Source: Trichodelitschia bisporula
Taxonomy: Eukaryota > Ascomycota > Dothideomycetes > Phaeotrichales > Phaeotrichaceae
Assembly: GCA_010356995.1 (NCBI GenBank)
Contig: ML996698.1
Span: 431,923 to 495,922, forward strand
DNA: 64,000 bases
Direction of reading: 5' to 3'
Both the position numbers and the translations under genes were made by a program. Below are positions 46,394-59,845 of the stretch, in pieces; the first letter of the stretch is position 1, and every line of letters starts with the position of its first letter. A model generated the notes under the pieces. That model did not search any database and had not been told where the DNA came from. It saw only the letters and a program-made list of their open reading frames with translations.

Positions 46394-48032
46394 GTCAATT
46401 CGCTACATGACTTGTAGTGATGGGGAGTTTCGGCGAGATGTGCTGCGAGGTGTTTGCCAATTTTTCCGGTGTTATTGTTAGACTTATACCCACTACCACT
46501 GGCGCCGCAGGTTCAGCGCTACTTGAATGACCCGATGACGGCTAGTGCTATGCATTTAGTAGGAGTTGCGATTTAGCATCCTCTCCACGTCGTCAGGATG
46601 CGCCGTGTTGGTGAACTGGACTGTCCCTTGATTCGGGGAGCAGTCCTTTTACTTCTCAGAATAAAAAAAAGCTCACCACTTTGTGCATGAAGTCTTGTTT
46701 CCATGGTTGTGATCGTGACTGTGATTTAATAAGCATATTCCCAGCTCTCGTCGATGAGAAGGGATGGAACAAATACTGGATGCACGAATGACGAGTCGGC
46801 TAAATATAGGTCACAGACTCGACATCATAGGCTAGCTTGGTTCATACGGTAGGGAGAAGGGAGCTTTTCCTCTTTGGTCGGCCATGTGGAACGGTGAAAC
46901 TGGAGTGGGGAGGAGGGGAAGCCGCAGGGTCTGCACAGCCTCTTGCGGCTTGCTTTTGTGTGCAGCTTTTGCCCTTTTTCTATATTCTGCTCGGAGGCAA
47001 GTGACATGCATGGACAAAAGAATACAGTAGAACTAGTTTGGGAAGCCCTTTTTGACATCGTCAATCTTTGCAGCTTCTTCATCTTGCTCAATCAAAACCA
47101 TGCTCAACCGAGAGCGACTCGCCAATTCAGGATATTCCAAGTTCCGCCCGAAGTTCCTAACCCGAAGCACGTTTAGTTAGGGGTGGCGCCTCAGTGCCAA
47201 CTCATTCATTCATTATTCGCAGTTACATCCGTACTCGCCTTCTTCCTTTGCCGGTGATTCCCTATTTCGCCGAGCCTCCTTAAACAATAATATCGCGCGC
47301 CCCGTATCTGTCTCGTCTCGCGCGAATACTCGTGTCTCTGTCTCTCTCTCCCTCTCTCTCTTCGCTCCGAGCTGTCAGTATCCACAAATGCGCGCCTTTG
47401 ACCACACCCCACCACTAAGCACTAGGCCATCCAAGCCTCAACCCCTAAAAATTGTCCCGTATTATCGTAGCCTTGGGACGTTGATCATTTGAAAGCGACT
47501 ACTCTACATCCGTACTCTTCCTTCTCTTCTCCTCATTCTTCTTGTTCTTTTCGCCTTCCAAACATTTCTCCGTGGCCCTGCGGCGTCCTGTGACACTTGA
47601 CAGCAACACTGACCACTCTACGTCCCTACCCCTCCCATAACCCGGCCAACTCTTCCCTTACGCTTCCGCCCAATCTTCTAATTCTACCCTCTGCCCGATT
47701 CTCGTTCAACTCACAACCGGCAAGCAACACAATCACCTTCCTCATCGCACCGTGGCCACCACGGCCAACCCCAATCATCTCTTTCCAGACGGCGACCACC
47801 CACAAAACGCATCGCTCGCCCCGCCCCTAGTCGCTTTGAAATTACTCTCCTTTCATCGCGCCCCTATGGGTTCGCTGTGCATTCCACTCTTTACTTCCGT
47901 CGCAAGGTAGTCTAGCAGGTTTGCACCCACCCCCCGTCGCAGATTCGCGAGTCGCGCGACGCGACAAGCCACGGCCTCGCATTCCGGCCTCTACTGCTTG
48001 CGGTTTACCCTCTGGCAAATTAGCCTTTCAAA
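46394..48032. other. 1.6-kb intergenic region
   Basis: 3' region of the Asp f 7-like gene (with an A-run near 46663) and a long, strongly CT-rich leader of the next gene from about 47330. No supported gene is present. Confidence 0.5.
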
Positions 48033-49213
48033 ATGTCCAATTCTACGGGTGAGTCCCATCATCTCCTGCCTGACCTCTCCTCCCCACCTCAAACCTAACC
48101 ATGTCGTCCTCAGTGATCACCACTACTCCTGGGACAACAGCTCCCCCTCCGACCACACTCACGACCACGACTCCTACTCCAACTCCCACTCCCACCCCCA
48201 CCCCCACTCCAAACCCGCCGACGACACCAACCACCACCACACCACTTCCTTCTCCGGACACTACCTCTTCTATAATCCTGCCCGCAGCATCTCCGACAAC
48301 TGAGATCGTCACATCCGTCGTCACCGCGGGCCCGTCGCAAGGAACGTTTGCGATAACTATCATCACCACCACTCGCACAAACTCCGACGGTCAAGTTTCT
48401 ACTGGACAAGCGACCATATCATCACAACCTATCTCTTCAGCCGGTTCCGATTCAACACTTAGCGGCAACAATGGAAAGAAGAGTTCAAGCAATGGGGGCC
48501 TATCGGCGGGAGGAAAGACAGCCATCGCCGTTGTAATACCCGTCGTGGTTGTAGCCATTTTGGTTCTGGCCGGTCTGTTCTTCTGGCGGAGAAGGAAGCA
48601 GCAGAAAGTGGCCGAGGAGGAGCGCCGAAAGGAGATGGAGGCCTACGGCTACAACCCTAACCATGACCCAACGCTCCCTGCCGTTGGAGGATTGACCGAG
48701 TCGGAGATGGGTGGGGATCAAAGTGGATATCGCGGATGGGGCACGACACCCTCGAATCGCAACCCTTCGAACGCGCTATCTGCAGGCGTCGGGCTCTCCG
48801 ACAGCGGCCATTCCCCGGGATCGCCAAGCCACGCGACGGTATCCGACCACAACTCGGGCGACCCGCTCGTGGGGCAACGACGCACCACCATGGACTCTGA
48901 AACCATTGGAGCGCTTGGATCTGGGCCTGCAGTCGTCGCTGGTCGCGCTGACATTCGCCGTGGCCCCTCGAACGCATCATCACATTATTCAGTTGGTGAC
49001 CGATCAACTCACTCTGGCGATGCGCCGATTCCTGTTCCTAACCATGAGTATTACACCGACAACGCCTACTATCAGCCTGGTCCCTACGAGCCTGGATATG
49101 CTCCCGGTCAACAAGCTGTCATTCGCGACAATCCTGCGAGGCGCAACACGAGGATCCAGGAAGCTCAGATCACACCCCATCAAGGCGCGAGCGGTATCGC
49201 ACAGAACTTTTAG
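48033..49213 (+). CDS. Ser/Thr-rich single-pass membrane protein (cell-surface sensor-like)
   Basis: Exon 1 is only 16 nt (48033-48048), then a 65-nt intron, then exon 2 at 48114-49213, giving 371 residues beginning MSNSTVITTTPGTTAPPPT. The outer part is nearly all Thr/Pro/Ser, with a run of about seven Thr-Pro pairs. It is followed by a Gly/Ser spacer and one transmembrane helix, AIAVVIPVVVVAILVLAGLF, with basic stop WRRRKQQK. The cytosolic tail has NPNHDPTLP and Tyr/Pro-rich C-terminal patches. The layout resembles Mid2/Wsc-type stress sensors. However, no cleavable signal peptide and no Cys-rich head are present, so the sensor role is inference. Starting inside exon 2 at 48101 would be wrong, as those bases lie in the intron. 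Confidence 0.8.
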
Positions 49214-49997
49214 TTGGGGGTTTGCACCTCTTTGGACATGTTTTTGATACTGTACTTGATTGCTTTTGTGTTCTGGGCAGGAGTACTGGAATATTTCCCT
49301 TTGCTGAGCCTTGGTTACATCTGGTATACGGCTATCCATGGACTGACGCCATTCCCCTTTGTCAAAGATATCCACCCTCTCTCCATCGTTGAGAAGCATC
49401 TAAACCTCATATGTTGCTTGTAGCGTCTATTGGCGCATATGCCATCTTCGCGCGTTAATTCTCTCTTGTTCACATGCGTGGATTGCAATCTCGAGCTGAA
49501 CAAGATCAAATACATGTACATCACTCTCGCTCAGCTTCCAGTCTATCAAGTACTGGAAGCTGGTTTGCATCAATACCAAAGTTATAAGGCCTTCCGAACC
49601 GTGCCATTGGGACTGCTTTCGTTTCCATTTCTGTGAGCACATTTGCGGAGCTTGCTCCTACCAAAGATTTTTGTGTGGCGCTTTGCCCGTTGCGCTTTCC
49701 CTGTTGCCCTCCCAAGATTACCATGTTGACGCATCCTTTGCAGCCAGAGACTGTCACCAGCCTTCTCCAAGCAGCCCGGATTGCTGGTCTCAACATACAG
49801 GCGCTTTCTTCTCAACGCTCTCGTCCCGCTTACTCTTCAGCGGGCTCCGCATGCAAAAGGCGCCTGTGACCAGCAGTCTGGGATTCTATTTGGTTTAGTA
49901 TTGATCACAGTATATCTTACTCTCCATCCTTGGACTCTTCTCTACCCGCCCTCTGACCCTCACGCTCGAACCGTTCTCCCCCTTGTCTGTCGACCCA
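49214..49997. other. Intergenic region
   Basis: 784 bp, moderately AT-rich, between tandem plus-strand genes. No gene, repeat or clear regulatory site is supported. Confidence 0.5.
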
Positions 49998-51339
49998 ATG
50001 GATCTTATGCAGCGAATGGCAATGCAATCGATCGATAACGCCCTCTTTGCCTCTCATAGCACGCCAGATCCTTCGACACACTACTCATCCAGCTCGTCCT
50101 CTTCCACCGACTCCTCTGTCTCGCCCTCGTCTGCTAGTGCCTCTGATGAAACCCGGACCGAATCAGCCACGACCGAACCTACGATAATCGACGAAACATC
50201 GCAATTCGAGACTGCAAGCATAACCTCTCAAAGCTCCGCGGAGGACTTGAATGGTACTAAGTGGCGGGGCAAAAATGCGGTGGAACGCATAACCAAAGGC
50301 GCCCGAACGCACTACTACGAGCGCAAGCTGGTTCGTATGGCGAGGCGAGAGGAAAAGCTTCGGTACAAGGCGCAGAAGCATGCCCCCGTAATCAGTGGCA
50401 CTGGTGTCCCGGACAAACAGGGTTCGAAACGGCAACGCACTGGAGAAGCGAAGGCTGTGAAGAGACTGCGTATTATCTCTTGCTTAGAAGCTATCATGCT
50501 TATTCCAGTATGTCCATGGCACTTTCAACCTGGCTTTCTAACATTCGGCATAGAGAAAGCGGACAAAGAAAATGAGGGAGAGCACGAAAAAGCATTCCCG
50601 TCATCCAGTTTACTTCCGCAAAGCAAGTGGTCGCCAACAGCCGAGCTCCGAGTTCGTGGGACATGTGGTCAGGACCACGCCTCAAGGCAGCGGAGACATT
50701 TTCGCAGACGGGTTTGGGAGCACGACTTCCCGCAGTCCAACCATTCTCGTTCGAAGAGACGTCGACCACCTGGCTCAGCAGAATGTCGGTGAAGCATGGA
50801 CTAGAGGGCATGTAACTGTCGTCGAGACACCTCTTTCTGCACTCGAAACAAGGCTGGGAGAGGTGGAAGAGCAAATTGATCATCTCCAGCTAGAATTGCA
50901 GCACAAGAAGGAAATGAAGGAGTTGTTGCAGCGCCATCGCAAGGAAAGGAAACGTCTGGAAGGCGAGAGGGAGAAGCTGGTCAAGGAACAGCAACAGCAG
51001 CAAGAGGGGACGAAAGTCAGCGGAGGCGTGGGACACCTATATCACCCTTTTACCTATTTCGGCTGGGGCGGGGATAAGAAGAAGGGAAACGGAAACAACG
51101 AAGTGCTGGACCAAGTTATCGGAGACCTTGAGGTGCGTGGAGATGGGTCGAGCGATGACGAGGATGTACGAACTCCACGCAAGAGGGCGACGACTTCGGT
51201 GAGGAAAGTCGGAGGTCGCGGGGCAGAGGTGATGGGCAAGATCGAGGAGGTTAGGTCGGAAGATATGGGGATAGAGGAAGCACGAGGTGCAGCAGGAGGA
51301 GATGCTATTGGAGGGAATACAACAGGAGGTGAGATATGA
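49998..51339 (+). CDS. Unrecognised charged coiled-coil protein
   Basis: Exons 49998-50507 and 50554-51339 (46-nt intron, GTATGT donor, TTCTAAC branch, GCATAG acceptor) give 431 residues from MDLMQRMAMQSIDNALF. After a Ser-rich acidic stretch comes a basic helical segment (GARTHYYERKLVRMARREEK). The central part has VDHLAQQNVGEAWTRGHVTV. A coiled coil follows (ALETRLGEVEEQIDHLQLEL, then KERKRLEGEREKLVKEQQQQ), then a HPFTYFGWGG patch and a Gly-rich tail. No membrane helix or known domain is seen, and no function is assigned. The last residues of exon 1 (ISCLEAIMLIP) look less like the rest, so a slightly different junction cannot be excluded. Confidence 0.68.
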
Positions 51340-52003
51340 GGGATGCTCTCATCAGCGGTGCTGAATGGGGTTTACCAGGAGCGTCTCCTCATGTTCAGCT
51401 CAAGTACCTAGAAAATGCACCTTTTGCGTTAGCAGTAATGTGCCTTGCTATGTAGCGGTGAGGCTGGGGCAGTTAGTCGAGTGGGGAAGACGGGCAACAC
51501 ACAAGGCTGATGAGGGGAATAAGGTTAATGGAGGGGCCCCGGACCGTGGTATGTACCCTGTACGGTAAGCTTCGGGTTCCGGATTGCGAGGGTGAGATCA
51601 GCCAATAATGGGAGTGAAAAAGGAGCTGACAGCCGGGGGGAGAGGGGAAAGACTTGTGATGAACATTGCCGACCGAACAATTCGCCTCCGGCTCGTACAT
51701 GAAAAAGGCGTTGCAAGAGTTTCGAAACGGTGTCAGGAAGGAGAAAAACTCGCCCTTCGCCACTAGTTCTAGGTACGCAGAGGAAGGCACCTTTTCGTCT
51801 CTGCTGCTTGAACCATCAAAAGTTCCAGAACTCGTATCTGACAATTCCCACCTCGACTCAGCCCAAACGGCCGCCACGGTATCGATTCTCACCCTCCCCT
51901 TTACTACTTGAACCCTCGCAGCCGCCCACTCTCTACCAACTTCCCAACCTTCTAGATTCTCGCCCCAAGTCTATTTCAACCATTCCGGCCACTCAGCTCG
52001 ATC
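51340..52003. promoter_or_regulatory. HEM2 upstream region
   Basis: 664 bp between tandem plus-strand genes. A CCAAT box lies at 51602-51606, about 400 bp before the HEM2 start. CCAAT-binding complex control of heme genes is known in filamentous fungi, but use of this box is only a guess. The region nearest the start is pyrimidine-rich leader. Confidence 0.4.
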
Positions 52004-53166
<1,163 letters not shown>

Positions 53167-53819
53167 TGAGAGGAGAGATATATAGGTGGGAGTCATGCAC
53201 GGCGTTTGGGGGAAGCGGGGACCTTTGGGAATCACTTAGGATTTGGGATGCGCACGTTGCTTTGCATTCATCGGATGAGAAAAGGCCTATCCTGCATCTC
53301 TATCTTGATGGTGTTATGTGTACCTGCTCTACTAGACGATGTACAATGGACAAAACGAAAGATTCGAAAGGCATGGTCGCTTGGAGTGCTCTACGTACCG
53401 TATGGAAGAAATGAATATCAGATGAAAACAGATGGTGAAGTACACTTCAGTCCGTATGTTCCGTAAGCAGCAATAATAGAAGCTTCCAGTCGCCAAAGTT
53501 CAATAATGAATGGCAGAATGGCGATGACTGGCAGAACGTGGCTTGCTCCGCGAAGCTGTCGCCTTGTGGCGGGGTTGGTGTGGCCGTGCACCTTACTACG
53601 TTGGAACCGCCTGCTCAATATCAGGAGGCTGGCCTTCTCATTGCTAACTCTCTCCCACAAAACTCTTTCACTGCAAAAGTACCTTTCCACGGTTATAAAC
53701 TAGCTCCCCGTCCCCGTTTCTACAACCCACGCTCCTGGTTCGCACGTCGCCTTGTCGTCAGCGACCTTGACGGCAGCCTTTTCCCCGCAGGCACCTACCC
53801 CCCCGCAACACCATCCACC
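53167..53819. other. HEM2-UFD2 intergenic region
   Basis: 653 bp. From about 53538 the UFD2 frame is open upstream of its ATG, but the first in-frame ATG in a good context (CCACCATGG) is at 53820, so this is taken as leader. No other gene is evident. Confidence 0.5.
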
Positions 53820-56800
53820 ATGGCGGACGCGCAGTCGGACGCAGATAAAGTACGAAACATATCCTCTATAGCCAACTTATTTCTAACTGATTCCTCCCAG
53901 ATTCGCAACAAGCGTCTCGCAAAGCTTGGAGGAGGTGGATCTTCTTCCGGAAGCTCCAACCCCGGGGAGTCCAGTGGAGCAACTCCGCCGCTGCAAGCCT
54001 CTGAAGCTCCCATCGAGGCTCCGCGTGAAGAGCCATCCGTCCCGCAGCAAACAGCACCCCCTACTCTGGCTCCTGCACCCGCCCCGAGAGCTGACGGCCG
54101 AGCCCCGCCGCGAATCACCATCACCAAGCGTCCAGCAGAACAAGCCGAGACTGCTGTCCGTCCAAGATCGCGGCAGCGCGAAACTTTTGAGGAGTGGGAG
54201 GATCGAGTGCTCTGCACTATCTTCCGTATCACACTTCATCCAGAACATGTCAAGGATGCCCACGGCGAGCGGGTGCACTTCGTCTCTGGGGTTGTCGCCG
54301 ACCTCAATGAGCAAGAAGCGCCAATGAACATGACGATCCCGATGCTGGACAATGCCATTCTAGAGGCCGTGGCTGCATCCCCGCAGCAAAAACCTCTCGT
54401 GTACCTTTTGGGTTGCTGGAAACGCGTCATGAAGCAGCTTCGCGCGTTGCGGGGCGCTAATGCGGATGATCCGAAGCTGGATGTCCTGAAGGAGGCGAAG
54501 AAGATCTGCATGAGTTATTGCATATTTGCCGTCACCATGCCCGAGATTTACGGTCTTCCTCCCGCCGAAGATAATGCCCTTGCAGAGCACCTTCTGGCTG
54601 ACCCGGAGTGCGACGGCGGCATCTGTCATGACTTCATAATGGAGGCCGTTTCTCGTTTCCCTGAAGAGGAAGAAGTTCGGGATGCTTTCGTGGGAGCGGT
54701 CGAGCAATTGAGTCGAGAGCTTGCCCAAATGACCATGAATATGAACTTCAAGCCATACGTTCAGGCTCTTCGCAGCCTCGTTCGCTACCCAGCAATTACC
54801 GATGCAATTACACAGTCTCCTCTGTTCCTACCGGAAGCCGAGTCCATCGAACCTCAGAATATTGAACTAGACACTCTTCTTGGACCATGGTTTCGGCTTT
54901 CCCCTCTCCAAGGCGACGTTGCCTTGAACTACTTTATGGGTGCTCGAACGAGAGATGATGCGTACATTCGGAACTCACAGGATGCACTCCGAATGACGCT
55001 TCGCACGCATCAGGACGAGCTTTTTGACATTGCAAACTCCATCATCAAATCCTCCAAGAACCCACGGGAGCGCTTACTGGATTGGTTTGCCTTGGCCATC
55101 AACAAGAACCACAAGCGTAGGGCGCTTCGCATCAATGAGAAAGAGGTTGCGAGCGACAGCTTCATGATCAACATCACCGTGAGAACAGCAGCTGGCCCTT
55201 TTTGTCTTTTTTGCTGACCTTGCAGGCGATACTTGACCGGTTATGCGAGCCATTTATGGATGCCACGTTCTCCAAAGTCGATCGAATTGACATCGATTAC
55301 TTCAGGCGGTCCCCGCGGGTGGACATTCATGATGAAACGAAGATCAATGCGGACCAAAAAATGTCTGATGAATTCTACTCGCATCAGGCCAGCGGCGCCA
55401 ACAACTTTATTTCGGAGGTCTTCTTCCTGACAGTTGCGGCACATCATTACGGAGCAGAAGCGGCTAATTCCAAGTTGTCTCAAATTCAGCGCGACCTGAA
55501 GGCATTGGAGGAGCATGTCGCGGACTTCGAAAAGAAGCGGGAGCAGTTCGCTCATGTAAGCGACCTCGTAAACGCAAGTTCCAAGCTAACTGTATGAAGA
55601 ATCCACAACAGCTAGCGCTGTTTGAAGCCGCCCTTAAGAAGCACAAAGACCGGATAGAGAAGACGCATTGTATCGTCTCCGCCGTCCAAGGTGTCCTCCT
55701 CGACGACTTGGCGCAACAGCGCTCCTTGCAACTCGTGAGGTACATCTGTGTCTGGATCCTTCGGCTCGTAAGCCCCCAGTCGGCGTTCCCTAAGAAGCCA
55801 GTGACCTTGCCTCTTCCGGAGGAGCAGCCTGAGACCTACAGATGCCTCCCTGAGTATCTGATCTACGATATCGTCGACAATTTCAAGTTCGTCACGCGGA
55901 ATATGCCGCATATCATACTCCCTGCGCAATGCGACGAACTCGTCACAGTTTGCATCACCTTCTTGAGGAGCTCGGAGTACATCAAGAACCCGGGTCTGAA
56001 AGCGAGCCTTGTCACAATCCTCTTCTACGGCACCCTTCCCGTCCGTGGGCGGCCAAAGGGGATTCTAGGAGATGTCTTGAATGCCTCACCCTTCGCCCTA
56101 AAGCACCTGTTGCACGCCTTGATGAAGTTTTACATCGAGGCAGAGAGCACTGGAGTTTCAAGCCAGTTCTATGACAAGTTCAACATTCGCTACGAGATCT
56201 TTCAAGTCATCCGGTGCATCTGGAACAGTTCAATCTACCGAGAGAACCTCAACACAGAGTCAAAGTATGCTATTCTAGAGTTTCTACCAGGCCCTCGTTC
56301 TAACTTATCTAGGGTTAACGTGAACTTTTTCGTTCATTTCGTTAACCTCCTCATCAACGATGTTACCTTCTTGCTGGATGAATCTTTCTCAGCATTCCGT
56401 AACATTCACAAGTTGCAAGATGAGCTGGAGGGACCCCACGCAGCATCCCTTGATGAAACAGAGAAAAAAGACAAAGAAGACGCACTGCAGGAGAACGAAC
56501 GGAAAGCCAAGAGTTATATGCAGCTAACAAACGAAACAGTTTCGATGCTCAGAGTCTTCACCGAAGCCCTAGCTCCGGCCTTCGCGATGTCCGAAGTAGT
56601 TCAACGATTGGCTGACATGCTGGATCACAACCTGGATTCGATGGTCAGTGAGAAGCAACAGAACTTGAAGGTCCGGGATGCCGCCGGGTACGGCTTCGAT
56701 CCGCGGAAATTGTTGTCGGACATGGTGTCAGTATACATCAATTTGAAGGATCAGCCAAACTTTCAGCTAGCCGTCGCGCGCGACGGTCGATCCTACAAGC

Positions 56801-57318
56801 CGCAGAACTTTGCCAACGCCGTTCGAATCTTACGCATTCGTCCGGACCTCAAGACCCCGGAGGAATTGGCGACCTTTCTGAAGTTTGCCGACACCGTGCA
56901 AGCCACCAAAGAAGCCGATGATCAAGAAGAAGAATTGCTTGGGGAGATTCCAGAAGAATACCTCGACCCTCTCATGTACACGCTCATGGAGGACCCGGTG
57001 ATTCTCCCTAACAGCAAGGTCACGATCGATCGGAGCACTATCCGTTCCCATCTCTTGAGCGACCCACACGACCCTTTCAATCGCATGGCCCTTCGGATCG
57101 AGGATGTCGTCCCCAACACAGAATTGAAAGCCAAAATCAGTGCTTTTCGGACTGAGGCCCGCGAGCGCCGCATTGCGGAGATCCAGGCTCAGAAAGAGAA
57201 GGACGGGGCGCCATCCAGCGCTGATGCCATCGGTCTCATCGAAGGAGGTAGCTTGGTTGAAACCAACCTACCCGCTACTGGAGACTCAAATGATCGTATG
57301 GATCTGTCTGAGGGTTAA
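53820..57318 (+). CDS. UFD2: Ubiquitin conjugation factor E4 (Ufd2)
   Basis: Five exons: 53820-53849, 53901-55178, 55226-55555, 55600-56264 and 56313-57318, giving 1102 residues. Ufd2 elongates ubiquitin chains on substrates passed on by Cdc48. The N-terminus MADAQSDADK-IRNKRLAKLG is typical. The core holds the Ufd2 domain (EWEDRVLCTIFRITLHPEH, SPLQGDVALNYFMGARTRDD, VNVNFFVHFVNLLINDVTFL with LDESF). The U-box is at about 980-1055 (EEYLDPLMYTLMEDPVILPN, IDRSTIRSHLLSDPHDPFNR), the E2-binding RING-like fold without zinc. Introns are 51, 47, 44 and 48 nt. The 51- and 48-nt ones are stop-free and in frame, so unspliced reading adds 17 and 16 foreign residues; removing them restores the family sequence. 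Confidence 0.95.
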
Positions 57319-57858
57319 TTATGCGTTCGCTTACGCTGCCAAAGGCTCTTCTCACAGCTAGAACTTTGTGATGGATGGGATGGGTGATACCTACTGAGAT
57401 TGATCCGTCTCATATTCTTCGTCTATTTCCTTCTAGACGGCTTCGAGTACGTGGGTTGGTCAGCCTCTGGGGTTTCCTCCCTTTTCCAGTCAACAACAGT
57501 CTGCATACCGAAGGAGGTTTTCGGACTCTTCAGGGATAGGCGTCACGGGTGTAGAGGATCGAATTCTTGCTATGGCGTTACGGGTACTGTTAAGATAACG
57601 AATCCCAGAGCATGTGGTGAGCCCATTTCAATGCCAAGTCAGGGTCTGGTGTCGTGATTCATGCCATGCTCTGTGTTCTCCTAGCCTACCATACTCCCTC
57701 AAATCCATTCATACTTGAGGTCCCGCTGCTTGTTGATGTGTGCCACCAGGCATGAGCTTACCTCCGACTGGGTACTCCGCTCATCAAATGGGATAGGCCC
57801 ATATGAGCCTTTTAGCCTTCAGCCAAAAACACCTTCCAGTCTCACCCCTTCCATCCCT
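57319..57858. other. Convergent intergenic gap
   Basis: Holds the 3' UTRs of UFD2 and the minus-strand YCII gene. No other feature is supported. Confidence 0.5.
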
Positions 57859-58324
57859 CTAACCCTGCAGCGCACTCCGAATCGCAGTCTTGAACGGTAT
57901 AACCTGCACCTTCTCCAAATCCCACACATCCTCCTCAACATAAATATCCCGCTTAATCGCCGCCCAAACCTCCTCCTCGCTCGCCGCATGCGCAAGCATC
58001 ACGGACCCCGTGATCGGCGGCGTCTTGCCCTCCTCCGCGAGCCCGGACAGCGTCGCGCCGCCGAAGGTCCAGAAGCCGCTTTCGTGTAGGGGCTTGATGG
58101 CGGAGAGGTGAGAGCTGTGTGAGTTAGACGTGGAGGTTGGGAGGCGATTGGGGCACCTACGGTCGCACTTTCATACGCCGGTCCAGGGCGCCTGCCTTGT
58201 CGGGGATGATGACGAGCCATTCGTGCTTCTTAGACTCGGAGGAGGCCATGCTTCTGCGTGGCGCGGTGAGCAGGACCTTCGATGGGAGGGAGCGTGGAGT
58301 GAGGAGACGGCGGAGAGGGAGCAT
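57859..58324 (-). CDS. YCII-related domain protein, possibly mitochondrial
   Basis: Exons 58324-58161 and 58114-57859 (46-nt intron) give 139 residues. The YCII fold reads HEWLVIIPDKAGALDRRMKV, then HLSAIKPLHESGFWTFGGAT, TGSVMLAHAASEEEVWAAIK and DIYVEEDVWDLEKVQVIPFK. This is the dimeric ferredoxin-like fold with the family His. The first 25 residues, MLPLRRLLTPRSLPSKVLLT and on to RRS, are Arg/Leu/Ser-rich without acidic residues, which is a good mitochondrial presequence. A second ATG at 58249 (MASSESKK) would give a 114-residue cytosolic form. Fungal YCII proteins are small and of unclear chemistry. No partner enzyme is adjacent. Confidence 0.85.
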
Positions 58325-58798
58325 TGGGTGTTGGTGTGTTGTGTGACTGGGGGGTAGGGTGCGGTTAGGTTGGTGGTGCGGGGCGAGGGTCGAGCTAGGG
58401 AAGCTGGGGTTGGACGGCGGACGATCGGAAGGAGCGAGGTGAAGCCAATATCAACATGTTAAGGTGGTGGACCTTCACTACGCACAGAATTGGGATTTTT
58501 TGAGTCCAATTGAAGACTAGCCGATGATGCACAGTTTGCTGTTAAAGCTGTATCCGCCAGCGGGATGGTGGAAGTATGCGCGTGTATGCACACTTCAGGT
58601 TCATGAAGTAGGATAGACCGCTACATCCGTAAACCGAGAATGCAGCGGTAAGTCCCAAGTCAAGCTCAAACGAAACATTTTAGCTTGCAAGGTGGATACA
58701 GTCAGCCTGTGCCTGATATCAATTGGAGGTATTTTGGTTCGACCGGCTCTTCAAGGCTCCACCCCACCCCACCTCAGCCTCGCCAAACCCAGCTGGAA
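58325..58798. other. Intergenic region
   Basis: 474 bp between two minus-strand genes: promoter of the YCII gene and 3' end of the cupin gene. Nothing specific is seen. Confidence 0.5.
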
Positions 58799-59353
58799 CT
58801 AAACCTTCGCACCCCCAGGCACCCCAAACTCCGCCTTCAGCTCAAACGGAGCGCCTATGGCCGTCTCCGCAGGAAGCATGACGTACAGCATACGCGCCCA
58901 CCCCTCCCCCACATTCCGCCACGAATGCTTCGTGCCCCGCTGAACAACCATATCTCCCACATGCGCCGTCCTCTTCTCTCCTCCGTCGAGCTCCAGCTCC
59001 ACAGTGCCGGCAACCACAACACCGTAGTCCACGCTCACGGTTCGGTGCATCGGGACGTACGTGCCGGGGGCGTAGTCCACATAGCGGATGGCTGGTCCTG
59101 CTGCTGGGAAGCCGGCGGGGTGCCTGTTGGATGCGATGTACGTGGTCGTCGTGGCCAGGTCGTTGGATTCGTTGGAGGGATCGAGGACTATCGGAACGGA
59201 TGGCGCGGCATGCACGTCGGCAAAAGTGTTTGTGGTATTGGAGATAGCTTTGTACTCTGCGGTTTCGGGAGTGGGAGCAAAGACGGAAGTGCCATCGGGT
59301 TTGTGAGTGGTGATGAAGGTCTTTGGGGCGGGGAGGCGGGGTGTATCGGACAT
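58799..59353 (-). CDS. Cupin-domain protein
   Basis: Single exon, 184 residues. The conserved small beta-barrel is in the C-terminal half. Motif 1 is seen as YAPGTYVPMHRTVSVDYGVV and then VAGTVELELDGGEKRTAHVG. Motif 2 is DMVVQRGTKHSWRNVGEGWA. The metal-ligand pattern is reduced: His in PMHRT and His in TKHSW are present, but the usual HxH pair is replaced by HRT, so metal binding is uncertain. Such single-domain cupins occur next to varied metabolic genes. Here the neighbours (YCII and RAE1) suggest no pathway. No signal peptide. Confidence 0.86.
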   Translation of the reverse strand: MSDTPRLPAPKTFITTHKPDGTSVFAPTPETAEYKAISNTTNTFADVHAAPSVPIVLDPSNESNDLATTTTYIASNRHPAGFPAAGPAIRYVDYAPGTYVPMHRTVSVDYGVVVAGTVELELDGGEKRTAHVGDMVVQRGTKHSWRNVGEGWARMLYVMLPAETAIGAPFELKAEFGVPGGAKV

Positions 59354-59845
59354 TTTGGCAATCGGACAGAACAGGCTTTTATTGCGCTTGGATGAGGCGA
59401 GGACGGGGAGCGAAACTGCGAAAGGCCAGCGATGGCTTTATAGATGATCTCCGGTACTATCCTTGGGGATACCGCCAAGCTAAATACAATCAATAGCGAG
59501 CCCACGAACCGGATATGAGCACTCTATTTTACTGCCTAGCCACTGCTCAGGACGGAGCTCTGCGCAACTGTACTCCCAGTAAGCCTTAGCCGGCAGACGG
59601 GATGAAAGGGAGAAGCGCGAACCTTCGCAACAATAGCAGATATACCATACACGAACACAAGTCCGCTTCCTTAAGAGCTGCCACCAAGTCCAACCCGCCA
59701 TGAGCCATAGTGTACACACGCTTGCCAATCATCTCAATAACCCGTCTCGAATTGGGAATCAAACGCCCTCATATGCCCACCTAGCCATTCATGACGCCGA
59801 ATTTAATTACCTATGCTACTCTCAGCCTCAAAGCAAGCATCGAGG
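59354..59845. other. Intergenic region
   Basis: 492 bp between cupin start and RAE1 stop, both on the minus strand. No gene or repeat is supported. Confidence 0.5.

Noticed and set aside
53538-53819. Amino-terminal extension of UFD2
   Set aside because: The frame is open but has no ATG start; the ATG at 53820 has a strong context and matches the family N-terminus.
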